A DNA stretch of 64,000 bases, taken from NCBI GenBank assembly GCA_023266195.1, contig JAHFRP010000011.1, positions 1 through 64,000 on the forward strand, in the 5' to 3' direction. This DNA is from Sulfuricella sp. GTDB lineage: Bacteria > Pseudomonadota > Gammaproteobacteria > Burkholderiales > Sulfuricellaceae. The first letter of the stretch is position 1, and each line of letters begins with the position of its first letter. The notes under the pieces are model-generated. The model did no database searches. It worked only from the letters and a program-made list of their open reading frames with translations, and was not told the origin of the DNA. Below are positions 25,360 to 34,413 of the stretch, piece by piece. The position numbers and the translations under genes were made by a program.

Positions 25360-26739
25360 ATGCACCACTTGGTACATAAGGCCCTGATCCGCGTCGCCGC
25401 TCCTACCCGGCTTCGCCTGCTGCGGCAAATCAGAAGTTGCGAGGGGTGGGGCGAAGAGCGTATCCGCTTTTACCAGCAGGAACGCTTGCGGGAATTGGTC
25501 CGCTATTGCTGGGAGCATGTTCCTTTTTATCGCTCGCGCTGGCGCGGACATATCGGCGGACCGGCGGACATCGGTACCATCGAGGATATGGAGCAACTGC
25601 CCATTCTTTCCAAGGACGAACTGCGGGAAGAACTGGGGGCGCTCACCACCACCGCTCCGTGGATCAAGAGCGAGCCGGCGCGCACTGGCGGCAGCACCGG
25701 CCGGCCGACTGTTTTCCGTATGACCAGGTTCGATCAGGAGGCGATGTGGGCGCAGATGTACACCGGCTGGCAATGGGCCGGGTACCGGGTGGGCGATCCC
25801 TTTCTGGCGGTAGGCGGAGAGTCCATCGGCGTGGGGTCGGGCGACCGTCGCGGGTGGAAGGACAAGATCATGCACCGCTGGTCTACCAGCGCTTCCAACC
25901 TGACACTGGAGCGGGCCAAAACATTGGCGCAATCGCCCCATTTTCAGCATATCCGCCTGATGCTGGGCTACCCCAATGCCATCCGTGAGTTAGGCGAGTT
26001 GCTGCATCAGTCTGGCGCGCGTCTCCCCTGCCTCAAGGGTATCGTGTGTACTGCGGAGGTGATGCGCACCGAGGTGCGCGAACGCATCTCAGCGCTTTTC
26101 GGCGGGGTTGCGGTGTTCGATCAGTACGGCTTGAACGACGGCGGGTTGCTGGCGGTCGAGGGACCGGAGCATGACGGTCTGCATCTTTTTTTCCATCGCG
26201 GAATTCTTGAGATACTGGACGACGACAATCGCCAGATCAGCGAACTGAAGCGGCCGGGGCGGGCGGTGGCCACCTGCTTCACCAATCTGGCCACCCCTTT
26301 TGTCCGCTACGAAACCGGTGACAATGTGCATTGGCACTCCAGGAACCCCGTGCCATCCGGCATCGGCTGGCCTCGCATCGGACCGGTGGACGGGCGCACC
26401 GGCGATCTTATTTTTCTTCCATCCGGGCGCAGTATCGCCATGCCTGGCCTTACCCTCGTGATGCGCTGGATGGATGGGCTGCGCCAGTATCAGTTCATCC
26501 AGACCGGCCCCAATGCGGTCACCGTCCGTCTCGATCGTGGCGGGAGTTTCCGGATGAGCGAGGAAGAGACGCGGGCGTTCCTGAAACAGCGTATCGCCCA
26601 GGAGATCGATTGGAATGTTGCCTGGGTTCCGCCTGAACTCACCGGCAACGGCAAGGTTCTGCTGATCCGAAATGACTGGCTGCGCAGCCAGGGACTCACT
26701 CGGCCGCAGTCCGCCGCTTTCGATCCGGCTCGCCCATGA
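25360..26739 (+). CDS. PaaK/CapK-like adenylate-forming enzyme
   Basis: A 459-residue protein of the phenylacetate-CoA ligase/CapK family found in capsule and EPS clusters. The ATP-binding loop is RTGGSTGRPTVFRMT (about residue 110), with YGLNDGG and later RTGDLIFLPSGR motifs. CapK-type proteins are thought to activate an acyl group for sugar decoration, but biochemical proof is thin. The ATG at 25360 has AAGGAT upstream. The end overlaps the flippase start (ATGA). Confidence 0.8.
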   Translation: MHHLVHKALIRVAAPTRLRLLRQIRSCEGWGEERIRFYQQERLRELVRYCWEHVPFYRSRWRGHIGGPADIGTIEDMEQLPILSKDELREELGALTTTAPWIKSEPARTGGSTGRPTVFRMTRFDQEAMWAQMYTGWQWAGYRVGDPFLAVGGESIGVGSGDRRGWKDKIMHRWSTSASNLTLERAKTLAQSPHFQHIRLMLGYPNAIRELGELLHQSGARLPCLKGIVCTAEVMRTEVRERISALFGGVAVFDQYGLNDGGLLAVEGPEHDGLHLFFHRGILEILDDDNRQISELKRPGRAVATCFTNLATPFVRYETGDNVHWHSRNPVPSGIGWPRIGPVDGRTGDLIFLPSGRSIAMPGLTLVMRWMDGLRQYQFIQTGPNAVTVRLDRGGSFRMSEEETRAFLKQRIAQEIDWNVAWVPPELTGNGKVLLIRNDWLRSQGLTRPQSAAFDPARP

Positions 26740-28310
26740 CCTGCCTTTTTTTCGGCAAGCGGGAGAAACATCGTACCGTTCGCGAGGCGCTGGTGTTGCG
26801 TGGCGACGATCTTGGCCATCGGGTGGTGCGTGGCGCCAGCTTTACATTGCTGGGAATCTCTTTGCGCACGCTGATTACTCTTTGCTCCATATCCATTCTT
26901 GCGCACCTCCTTTCTCCCACGGATTTCGGGCATCTTGCGATGGCGACTGTCATCACGGAACTGGCCGCCTTGTTCGGAAATATGGGGTTTTCCTCCGTAT
27001 TGATACAAAAACGCGTCATTACGCGCCTGCAAATGGATACGGTGTTCTGGGCGTCGGTGCTGCTCGGCCTTTGTCTGACGGTAGCCGTATTCCTTCTTTC
27101 TTACGTTGCCATCTGGCTCTATCACGAACCCATCGTTGGCGAGTTGATGCGCATAATGTGTCTGGTATTCGTTATTGAAGAGCTTGCAGTGATTCACGGT
27201 GTCTTGATATCCCGCCTCATGCGATTCCATGCCGATTTCTGGATACAGATACTTCCCCTATTATGCCGTGCAACAGTAGCAATCGTTTTCGCGTGGCAAG
27301 GTTTCGGCGTCTGGAGCCTTGTTGCCGGTGCGCTGGCAGGGTCGTTGTCCCGCGTATTTTTGAGCATACTGGTAATCCCCTATTGGCCACGCTGGAGATT
27401 TAATTTCCGCTACCTGCAATCGACATGGAAAACCAATTCCGGTTATTTTGCCGGCGGCATTCTCTTTTACGCCAATTCGAATTTCGATCTGTTTCTCATT
27501 GGCCGGCTTCTTGGCGCCTCGGCACTAGGTTATTACCAGAATGCGCGCTCGCTTACCGATGAGGTGCGTTACCGTATGGCAGTGCCCCTGCAACGGGTGC
27601 TGTTTCCCGCTTTTTCCACGTTGCAGGAAAACACTGGCTGGCTCCAGTCTTCGGTGTTGCGAAGCGGAAGGCTGCTTGCAGCCATTGTCTTTCCCGTGGG
27701 GATCGGCATCGCGGCAATCGCGGACGAATTGGTTCCCGTTCTGTATGGCGCGAAATGGCTCGCCATGGTGCCGGTACTGAAGCTGTTGGGGATCAGGACA
27801 GCCGTTGCAGCAAGCACGGTCATTGCCTCCCCCTTGTTCCACTCCAGGAACAGGGTCGGGTTGGCGCTTCGCTACAACGCCGTCGGTAGCGTCATCGTTC
27901 TCCTTTCCGTGGCGGTGGCGAGCACTTGGGGCATGAATGCGGTTGCCGGGGCCATAGCGCTATCTTCACTTTATTCGTTAGTCGGATATCGGGTCGGGCT
28001 GGGGCTTATCGGGTTGTCATGGAAGGATGTCTGGTCTATGTGCGCTCCCCCCGCCTGTGCTTCCACGGTGATGTGGCTTTCAATAGAAATCTCACGCGCG
28101 TTCTTGGTGGGCGCGATTGAGGGAGGGATGGGGGAGTTGACATTACATATCGCGCTAGGGGCGATTGTGTATCCCCTTGTTCTTATCGTTGTCTCGCCGA
28201 TGCTTCTTGACGATGTGAAAACGGTCATCGCCAAAATGCGGCCGACCGCCAAGGAAACGCTGATTTATTCCCCGCCGTTGCCACAAGAAAATAGCGGCAT
28301 TGGATCGTGA
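26736..28310 (+). CDS. Oligosaccharide flippase (Wzx/PST family)
   Basis: A 524-residue polytopic membrane protein with about 12-14 helices. It includes GASFTLLGISLRTLITLCSI near the N-terminus, the FNFRYLQSTWKTNSGYFAGG segment typical of PST exporters, and a conserved SLTDEVRY-type loop. It should flip the lipid-linked repeat unit to the periplasm. The start overlaps the CapK-like gene by four bases. Confidence 0.82.
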   Translation: MTCLFFGKREKHRTVREALVLRGDDLGHRVVRGASFTLLGISLRTLITLCSISILAHLLSPTDFGHLAMATVITELAALFGNMGFSSVLIQKRVITRLQMDTVFWASVLLGLCLTVAVFLLSYVAIWLYHEPIVGELMRIMCLVFVIEELAVIHGVLISRLMRFHADFWIQILPLLCRATVAIVFAWQGFGVWSLVAGALAGSLSRVFLSILVIPYWPRWRFNFRYLQSTWKTNSGYFAGGILFYANSNFDLFLIGRLLGASALGYYQNARSLTDEVRYRMAVPLQRVLFPAFSTLQENTGWLQSSVLRSGRLLAAIVFPVGIGIAAIADELVPVLYGAKWLAMVPVLKLLGIRTAVAASTVIASPLFHSRNRVGLALRYNAVGSVIVLLSVAVASTWGMNAVAGAIALSSLYSLVGYRVGLGLIGLSWKDVWSMCAPPACASTVMWLSIEISRAFLVGAIEGGMGELTLHIALGAIVYPLVLIVVSPMLLDDVKTVIAKMRPTAKETLIYSPPLPQENSGIGS

Positions 28311-28488
28311 AGGAAGCCAAGATGCCGTTGCAGGGCAATTCTGCCGAGCCGGGATATGCCGGCAAGAAGTGCAGGGCGTGCAGGGGAGGTTTTCTCGTTG
28401 CAATGGAAAATCTTGTGCCGCAGACGGACCCGACCTTTCCCGCGTTGTTTTACGTTGAAAAAGCGCACTGAGAATACGGACACCATAT

Positions 28489-29667
28489 ATGCCTTGCCCA
28501 ACCCCCTTGCCCTGGCAAAGTTCGATCGACCGATTCGACGTCTCCATCATTGTGCCCACTTACAACCGGGCGCATTACATTGAGGAATGCCTGGATAGCC
28601 TGATCGATCAGACACAGGCGGCTATCGAAATCATCGTGGTTGACGATGGTTCGGAGGACGACACGGCGGAACGGGTACGCCGCTACGGCAACAAGGTCCG
28701 GTATGTAAGGAAGGGAAATGGGGGCAAACCGAGCGCCGTCAATCTGGGGCTCGGTCTTGCACAAGGAAATCTCGTCTGGCTGTTTGACGATGATGACGTT
28801 GCGCTGCCGCATGCCATCGAGCTGCGTGTTGCGGCATTAAAACGTAGGCCGGATGCCGGTTTTGTCTATACACCCTACTATTGGGGCTCGAATGGAGCGG
28901 ATGGGCGAATCGTGAAAGGACGTGTGAATAATGCGCCGCGTTACGATGACGAAACGTTGTTCAGCGAACTGCTCAAAGGGTGCTTCTTTCATCTTGCCAG
29001 CGCGTTGGTGCGTATTGAGGCGTACCGGATGGTTGGAGACTTCGATGCCGGCTTGCTCAGCTCCGAAGATTATGACATGCAAATTCGCGTTGCTCGAATA
29101 TTCAATGCTGTTTACTCACCAACTCCCAGTTTTGTTTTTAGGCAGCACATGGAATATCGGGGAGCCCGAAGCATTCGTTATGCGGGGCACGAAAGAAGCA
29201 AGGTATTCCAAAAATACGACAGAAAGATTGGGTTGAAGCTCAGGTCGGCCTTATCGTTAGGAGAATATCTTGTTCCGCGAACAAGTAATGTGGCCTCGAT
29301 TGAACTGACACGGCAAGCGCTGCTGTCTCGCATGGTGGTGATGGCCAGCAAAGCCTGCATGGCGGAAATGTTCGAAGACCTGAAAGCCGCTCTGGAAACC
29401 CTTCAGCCAGGCCAGCGCCTCGACAATGATGAAACCGGTCTGATCAGCTCGGCCATCTGTACCGGCTATGCATATGCGGCCAGTCGAGCCGACTGGCCGG
29501 CATTCAAGGCGGGCGCCGTCAAAATTGCCGAAGATAACGTGGGCAGGCAGGCTATGCGAGCGTTAGCCAAAGGTTTTTACCGCCTCGCAAAATCTTACCC
29601 AGGTAGCGTGACCGAGAGAGCGCATCAGCTTCTTACAAGCTTTTTATTGCGATTGCAATGTGGATAG
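28489..29667 (+). CDS. Glycosyltransferase family 2
   Basis: A 392-residue GT-A enzyme with VSIIVPTYNRAHYIEECLDS, IIVVDDGSEDDT and LFDDDDVALP. The DxD-type metal site is in the FDDDD run. The C-terminal 150 residues are helical and not recognised. Donor and acceptor are unknown. A 178-base spacer separates it from the flippase. It overlaps the beginning of the open frame of the next gene but not its chosen start. Confidence 0.82.
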   Translation: MPCPTPLPWQSSIDRFDVSIIVPTYNRAHYIEECLDSLIDQTQAAIEIIVVDDGSEDDTAERVRRYGNKVRYVRKGNGGKPSAVNLGLGLAQGNLVWLFDDDDVALPHAIELRVAALKRRPDAGFVYTPYYWGSNGADGRIVKGRVNNAPRYDDETLFSELLKGCFFHLASALVRIEAYRMVGDFDAGLLSSEDYDMQIRVARIFNAVYSPTPSFVFRQHMEYRGARSIRYAGHERSKVFQKYDRKIGLKLRSALSLGEYLVPRTSNVASIELTRQALLSRMVVMASKACMAEMFEDLKAALETLQPGQRLDNDETGLISSAICTGYAYAASRADWPAFKAGAVKIAEDNVGRQAMRALAKGFYRLAKSYPGSVTERAHQLLTSFLLRLQCG

Positions 29668-29690
29668 GGGTTTATACGCAGGGAGACAAC

Positions 29691-30506
29691 ATGGCCTCAC
29701 TTGAAACCATCGCTCTATTGGCAGCGGCGCTCGTGGGCGGGCTTTACGTCGCTGCGTGCCTGATTTATTACAAGCTCTCGTGGGCGATCTGCCGATTGGA
29801 AAGGCAAACGACCAACCAGGCCAACAACGTCATTTCACAAATCGAGGCTCTTCTCTCGCTCTATGCAGAGATACGGCCAACACACGGCCTTCCGCCGACT
29901 CGCGGCTGGGCGGCCTCGCCGGATTTTTTGCGCCTGCTGACTCGGTTTGTTTCCGAAACCCAGCCTATGACCGTGGTGGAGTGCAGCAGCGGTTTGAGCA
30001 CACTTGTTCTGGCCGCATGCATGAGGAGTCAGGGGCAAGGTCATGTGTATAGCCTGGAACATGAGCCCGAGTTCGCTGCAAAGACGCGAGATTTGATTCG
30101 CCTGCACGACCTTGGCGAATGGGCAACCATCGTAGATGCGCCATTGCAGGAACTGTCGCTCCCGAATTGGGAGGGCCCATGGTACGACACCACCGGCTTG
30201 CCGTCAGATATCGCAATCGATATGTTGGTCATAGACGGCCCGCCACAATCCACCGCTCCCTTGGCACGCTATCCGGCGCTGCCTGTGCTTGGGAAAAGAA
30301 TGCGACCGGGCGGCATCGTCTTGCTCGATGATGCGGATAGGGCAGATGAAAGACTCATCACAGCCGCCTGGAAAAAAGAATGCCCGTCATTATCTGACAT
30401 TCCCTTTGTATCGGCGGAAAAGGGGGTGGCTTGCCTGAAACAACAAATCCAATCATTGGCTTGCGCCATGTCGCCTGACGTTGAACCCCGGTATCTCCAA
30501 GTGTGA
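29691..30506 (+). CDS. Membrane-anchored class I SAM-methyltransferase-like protein
   Basis: A 271-residue protein. An N-terminal membrane helix (about residues 5-28) is followed by a short helical linker and a Rossmann domain, TVVECSSGLSTLVLAACMRS, VYSLEHEPEF and IDMLVIDGPPQ, like SAM-dependent methyltransferases. The first glycine motif is ECSSGLST rather than ExGxGxG. The ATG at 29691 has GGGAG six bases upstream and is preferred over an upstream in-frame start at 29658. It may modify a sugar at the membrane. Confidence 0.65.
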   Translation: MASLETIALLAAALVGGLYVAACLIYYKLSWAICRLERQTTNQANNVISQIEALLSLYAEIRPTHGLPPTRGWAASPDFLRLLTRFVSETQPMTVVECSSGLSTLVLAACMRSQGQGHVYSLEHEPEFAAKTRDLIRLHDLGEWATIVDAPLQELSLPNWEGPWYDTTGLPSDIAIDMLVIDGPPQSTAPLARYPALPVLGKRMRPGGIVLLDDADRADERLITAAWKKECPSLSDIPFVSAEKGVACLKQQIQSLACAMSPDVEPRYLQV

Positions 30507-30515
30507 GGGTGCCAA

Positions 30516-31502
30516 ATGAGTGAATTTGCCAATAACAAAATGATTCACTTGGTTAATCCAATGACCAATCCAAATGGCGGTTCGGAAAAACGAACCATGG
30601 ACTTAAAAATACTGCTATCAAAAACCTGCCAAGTAAAATTATGGTCTGATAGAAAGTATTCTCCCTTCCTAAAAAGGAACGTGAACATACACCGCGTGAG
30701 ATGGCCGTTTTTGATTCCCAGGGGCGGTACCCTAGTATTTGTTGGCGCATATTTTACCGTTGGTAGGTGGCTTGGAAGTTGCAACCCTTCAAGGGTGATA
30801 GTGATATTTAACACGCCGGAGGCGGAAAATTTATATCGGCTATTAAATACTTTAAAGAAAAACGGATTAGATACGAAAGTGGACATCGTTTATGCATCTA
30901 ACTATTTAAAAAGCATGATCGATTTGCCCGGCGTTATACATCGATCCCCTATAGATATTTCGCGGTTTGCGCCAAAAACCATAACAAAGAGAAATCAGAT
31001 ATTTACTGTAGGGCGCCTAAGCCGTGATGAGATTAACAAACATCACCCCGATGATGTTTTGATGTGGAAACATTTGGCCGACCTTGGGATTAAGGTGAGA
31101 TTGATGGGGGCAACCTGTTTAGAGCACCAAATCCCCAAAAACGAATTAATTGAAATCCTTCCCGCGGGCGCGGAGGACCCCAGAGAATTCTTGCACACAC
31201 TGGATGTCCTGGTTTATAGGTCGTCCCCTGTGTTTCTCGAGGCATTTGGAAGGGTTGTATTTGAAGCAATGGCTTGCGGTCTTCCTGTGGTCTGTGGGAA
31301 TCAAGGAGGCTATACGGAAGAAATAGAAAATGGTGTGAATGGATTTTTATTTGATTCAACCTGTTCAGCTATCGACATGGTTATAAAATTGAAAGCTGAT
31401 CCGGCATTGGTTTGTCAAATAGGCAAAGCCGCTCGACAAACAACTGAAAACATGTATTCCGCGGAGGAAATGGAGAGAATGCGGGAATTTTACACATCGT
31501 AG
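30516..31502 (+). CDS. Glycosyltransferase family 4, AT-rich
   Basis: A 328-residue GT-B transferase. The C-terminal domain has SSPVFLEAFGRVVFEAMACG and LPVVCGNQGGYTEEIENG, the nucleotide-sugar site; the N-terminal part is short. Its base composition is clearly richer in A and T than neighbours, with many AAA, ATT and ATA codons, which suggests recent transfer. It follows the methyltransferase-like gene by nine bases. Confidence 0.82.
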   Translation: MSEFANNKMIHLVNPMTNPNGGSEKRTMDLKILLSKTCQVKLWSDRKYSPFLKRNVNIHRVRWPFLIPRGGTLVFVGAYFTVGRWLGSCNPSRVIVIFNTPEAENLYRLLNTLKKNGLDTKVDIVYASNYLKSMIDLPGVIHRSPIDISRFAPKTITKRNQIFTVGRLSRDEINKHHPDDVLMWKHLADLGIKVRLMGATCLEHQIPKNELIEILPAGAEDPREFLHTLDVLVYRSSPVFLEAFGRVVFEAMACGLPVVCGNQGGYTEEIENGVNGFLFDSTCSAIDMVIKLKADPALVCQIGKAARQTTENMYSAEEMERMREFYTS

Positions 31503-31577
31503 CAATTGGGCTTCCTTTCAGAAGGGTGCGCTTATTAACTCACTCTTAGCTCCATTTGAGACATTGACGCCGACAGT

Positions 31578-32549
31578 ATGGATATAACCAATTGCGGACC
31601 CTTGGTTTCTGTAATCGTGCCCGCCCATAACTGCGCGGCGTATCTGCCTGCGGCTCTGGACAGCATCCTTACCCAGCAATACCCCAATCTGGAAGTTATC
31701 GTGGTCGATGACGGTTCCAGCGATGGCAGCGCTGAAATCGCAGAACGTTATGGGCCACCCGTGAAGGTGGTCCGGCAGAAAAACCAGGGGCCGGCTGCCG
31801 CGCGGAATCGCGGCGCAACAGAAGCGCAGGGCCAATATCTTGCCTTTCTGGATGGCGATGACCTCTGGCTGCCGGGCAAACTTGTTGCACAGATGAAACA
31901 TCTGCTTGCCCATCCTGAGATTGGTATCGTTTACGGTGGCTTTCAATGCTGGCATGCAAATAAAGACGGCACGTATCCGCCGCCCGAGTGTTTCTTTCCG
32001 GACCGGCAGCGGGACGGCCTGGATATGGGGTTGTCCGGCTGGATTTACCACCGGCAGCTTCTGGACAGCTATATTTGCATTATCACGGCCGTTATTCCTC
32101 GCCGCTTATTTGAAACCCTGGGGGGGTTCGATGAATCCTTGCGCGTCGGCGAGGATTACGACTTCTGGCTGCGGGCATCGCAAATTGTGCCGGCGCATAA
32201 ATTGTCCAGAAATGTCTCGCTGTACCGTGCAAACCCCGCAAGCACGACCCATATCCTGCGCCCGGTCAATAATGAGCAGGTTGTGCTGCTACGCGCAGTG
32301 GAAAAATATGGGCTCGCCTCTCCTGATGGTGCGGCGATAACTTCAGCGCAACTGGAGGACCGCTTGTTCAAGCTTGCCTTCGGCCATGGCTATATGCATT
32401 TTTGGGGCGGCTCTCCGTGCGTAGCGCTTGTGGCTTTTAGAGATGCCCTAGGCCACAAGAGGAAGCGACTGAGGACCGTTGCGTATTTACTGTTGGCATA
32501 CGTGCGATGCGCACTGTTTGGCGGCAAGGCGGCGCCCATCGATAAATAA
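31578..32549 (+). CDS. Glycosyltransferase family 2
   Basis: A 323-residue GT-A transferase with VSVIVPAHNCAAYLPAALDS, VIVVDDGSSDGS, FLDGDDLWLPGK and a GGFDESLRVGEDYDFWLR catalytic segment. It is the last gene of the plus-strand variable block. Its GC content returns to that of the flanks. The specific sugar is unknown. Confidence 0.87.
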   Translation: MDITNCGPLVSVIVPAHNCAAYLPAALDSILTQQYPNLEVIVVDDGSSDGSAEIAERYGPPVKVVRQKNQGPAAARNRGATEAQGQYLAFLDGDDLWLPGKLVAQMKHLLAHPEIGIVYGGFQCWHANKDGTYPPPECFFPDRQRDGLDMGLSGWIYHRQLLDSYICIITAVIPRRLFETLGGFDESLRVGEDYDFWLRASQIVPAHKLSRNVSLYRANPASTTHILRPVNNEQVVLLRAVEKYGLASPDGAAITSAQLEDRLFKLAFGHGYMHFWGGSPCVALVAFRDALGHKRKRLRTVAYLLLAYVRCALFGGKAAPIDK

Positions 32550-32552
32550 CAG

Positions 32553-32760
32553 TCGCTCTTTTTCAAAGGGGGAGGCGGCCGTGCCGCATCCTGGTAATTC
32601 AACGTGACTGACTACTAGCCTGGAATGTCGGGTAGCCGATACGCGGCCGGTGAACCACTTATTGATTCGGCCATTAAATGGTGTCATTCCGGGCTTGACC
32701 CGGAATTCAGGAGCCTTGTCGATAATGGATTTCCGCCTGCGCGGGGAATGACGGAGTTTC
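32553..32760. repeat. Composite intergenic repeats
   Basis: CTTTTTCAAAGGGGGAGGCGG and TGACTGACTACTAG (to about 32617) echo the repeat at 14757-14945. Then GTCATTCCGGGCTTGACCC and GCGCGGGGAATGACG (32682-32753) form the ends of another palindrome. These pieces and MITE copy 3 fill the gap between 32549 and 33092 together with about 150 bases (32934-33091) in which I see nothing. Confidence 0.5.
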
Positions 32761-32765
32761 AACAT

Positions 32766-32933
32766 CTAGGAGCCTGTCGGACTTAAAGGAAATCGGCTGC
32801 AAATCCGCCTGACCGGTCCATATTTCGCCGCTTTTTTGGTCAATAGAACGACTATTGACCTGCAAAACCGGCAAAATCTGTCCTCGCCCAGCCGAATTTT
32901 CGCTTCGATTCTTCAAGTCCGACAGGCTCCTAG
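32766..32933 (+). mobile_element. MITE-like element, copy 3
   Basis: A short-form copy, nearly identical to 115-282, with CTAG on both sides, the best-preserved candidate target duplication. The internal GGTCAATAG/CTATTGACC hairpin is intact. It marks the left edge of the minus-strand segment 33092-36359. Confidence 0.8.
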
Positions 32934-33091
32934 CGGCTGTTCCTATAACTAAGCGCTCCAGGCCCGGATCGGCCCGGGCCGACCCGCACGGACCCTGCGC
33001 ATGCTCCATCACCGGGGACGGGGTATTTTTTACGGCGCCCGGCGAGGCGATCGAGCCGCCGTTGAAGATGAAGCTGCCGGGGCAAAAAGGC

Positions 33092-33835
33092 TCAGGGCGA
33101 GGAAGGGGCGGCGCGGCCCACCATGTGCATGCGCCAGCGGATCGGGGGTTGCGCAAAAAGCCATCCGGCGGGCGCGGTGCCGGCCGCCAAAACCTCCCGT
33201 AGCCCTGCGTCCGCCCCGTGCCTCATGGCTTGAGCAGCCTGGAAGTCGGCGCGCAGTTCGAAGAACCAATGGATGGCCAGCCAACCTGCGAGGAATCCGG
33301 CTACGCTGAGCCATGCGACCGGGCCCGTGGGCGTGTCCGGAAGCATTACCGTCAACCCCACCACCGGCAATACCGCCGCCAGGCGCTGGGGCAGGCCGCC
33401 ATGCACCAGGGCGCGCGCTAGGAGAAAGCGCAGGCCATGTTCTCCCAGACGTCCCGCCAGAGCGGATGAGAGAAACACCTGACTGTGCCGGGGCAGCAGC
33501 CCGGCGGTGACGACGAACGGGGCTGAATGCTCCGCCAGGGTGACCGGTATCCCGGCTGGCCGGGAATGTTCCCCGTTCGCGCGCAGCTCCGCCAAAGTCC
33601 GGTCCACCGCCTGGCGCAACGGCCCGGCGACGACTTCCCGCAAAACTAGTGCCCGGCAGATAGCGGGGCCGTACCAGAAGCCCGCCACCACCAGCGCGCC
33701 CTGGTAGAAATCGGAAAGCAGGAGGTAGGCCGCGGTCTTGTCCCAGGCGGCGGGAACCAGTAGTCCCGGCACGAAATACGCCAGGGAGCTGACTAGCAGG
33801 AACGTCCACGTGCGCCGTGGGGAAGAGGGGATCAT
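33092..33835 (-). CDS. Membrane protein related to M48 peptidases, active site lost
   Basis: A 247-residue protein. Two N-terminal transmembrane helices (about 9-30 and 38-60) precede a domain arranged like M48/HtpX-type peptidases. The zinc motif HExxH is replaced by ARALVHGGLP, while the downstream WFFELRADFQAAQAM keeps the ExxxD third-ligand pattern. A further helix pair lies at about 150-195. It is probably a non-catalytic homologue. The ATG at 33835 has AGGA upstream; a TTG at 33859 would overlap the YkgJ-like gene. The YkgJ-like gene ends four bases before this start, so the two are coupled. Confidence 0.55.
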   Translation of the reverse strand: MIPSSPRRTWTFLLVSSLAYFVPGLLVPAAWDKTAAYLLLSDFYQGALVVAGFWYGPAICRALVLREVVAGPLRQAVDRTLAELRANGEHSRPAGIPVTLAEHSAPFVVTAGLLPRHSQVFLSSALAGRLGEHGLRFLLARALVHGGLPQRLAAVLPVVGLTVMLPDTPTGPVAWLSVAGFLAGWLAIHWFFELRADFQAAQAMRHGADAGLREVLAAGTAPAGWLFAQPPIRWRMHMVGRAAPSSP

Positions 33836-33839
33836 TGCG

Positions 33840-34187
33840 CTATTTTCCTGCGAGCTCAACTGGGCTCAAGCGCCGATGCGGCTGTCGCGCGGCAAACAGG
33901 GCACGCTCTTCCACGCAATCGCTTTCGCCCATCTCGTAGTCGCGGCATATCGCCGGCCGGCGCCGGTAGATGGTGCACCGCATGGTGGCTCGGTCCAGCG
34001 CCGCGCACCAGCCATCGCCGAGGCGGCACATCGTCCATCCGCCCCATCGATTCCGCGCGGTCAATTCGGGCGGTATGCCGTTGTCGCCGATCAAGAGCAC
34101 CTCCAGTCGGCAACAGCAGGCCGCGCAGGAGGCGCACGATATGGCCAGGTCATCTTCCGCGTCGCCCCTATCGTTTTTTGCATTCAA
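33840..34187 (-). CDS. YkgJ-family cysteine cluster protein, 5' end touching a MITE
   Basis: About 115 residues. The cysteine pattern SCASCAACCC near the N-terminus and later CRLGDGWCAAL, CTIYRRRPAICRDYE match the YkgJ/UPF0153 family, which binds a metal or Fe-S cluster. The only in-frame ATG (34256) lies inside MITE copy 4 and would add repeat-encoded residues. I therefore chose TTG 34187, which sits in a 20-base MITE remnant and is preceded by GGGAG also from the repeat. The original start was probably lost or replaced by the insertion. Confidence 0.6.
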   Translation of the reverse strand: MNAKNDRGDAEDDLAISCASCAACCCRLEVLLIGDNGIPPELTARNRWGGWTMCRLGDGWCAALDRATMRCTIYRRRPAICRDYEMGESDCVEERALFAARQPHRRLSPVELAGK

Positions 34188-34200
34188 GTCAGACAGGCTC

Positions 34201-34413
34201 CCAGGAGCCTGTCTGACTTGAAGGGAATCAGCTGCAAATCCGCCTGGCCGGTCCATATTTCACCGCTTTTTTGGTCGATAGAACGGCTATTGACTTGCAA
34301 AGCCGGCCAAAAACACCCTCGCCCAACCGGATTTTGCGAGCATCCGCTTCGTGTTCGTGGCTTGCCTGCTTGACCCTCTGCGCTTCGATTCTTCAAGTCC
34401 GACTGGCTCCTAG
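34201..34413 (+). mobile_element. MITE-like element, copy 4 (long form), with abutting remnant
   Basis: A long-form copy with the extra roughly 40 bases also seen in copy 2. To its left, 34182-34200 carries the inverse terminus of a second element, so AAGTCAGACAGGCTC and GAGCCTGTCTGACTT form a 40-base perfect hairpin around CCAG. Its right-hand CTAG contains the stop codon of the glycine-zipper gene. Confidence 0.8.
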
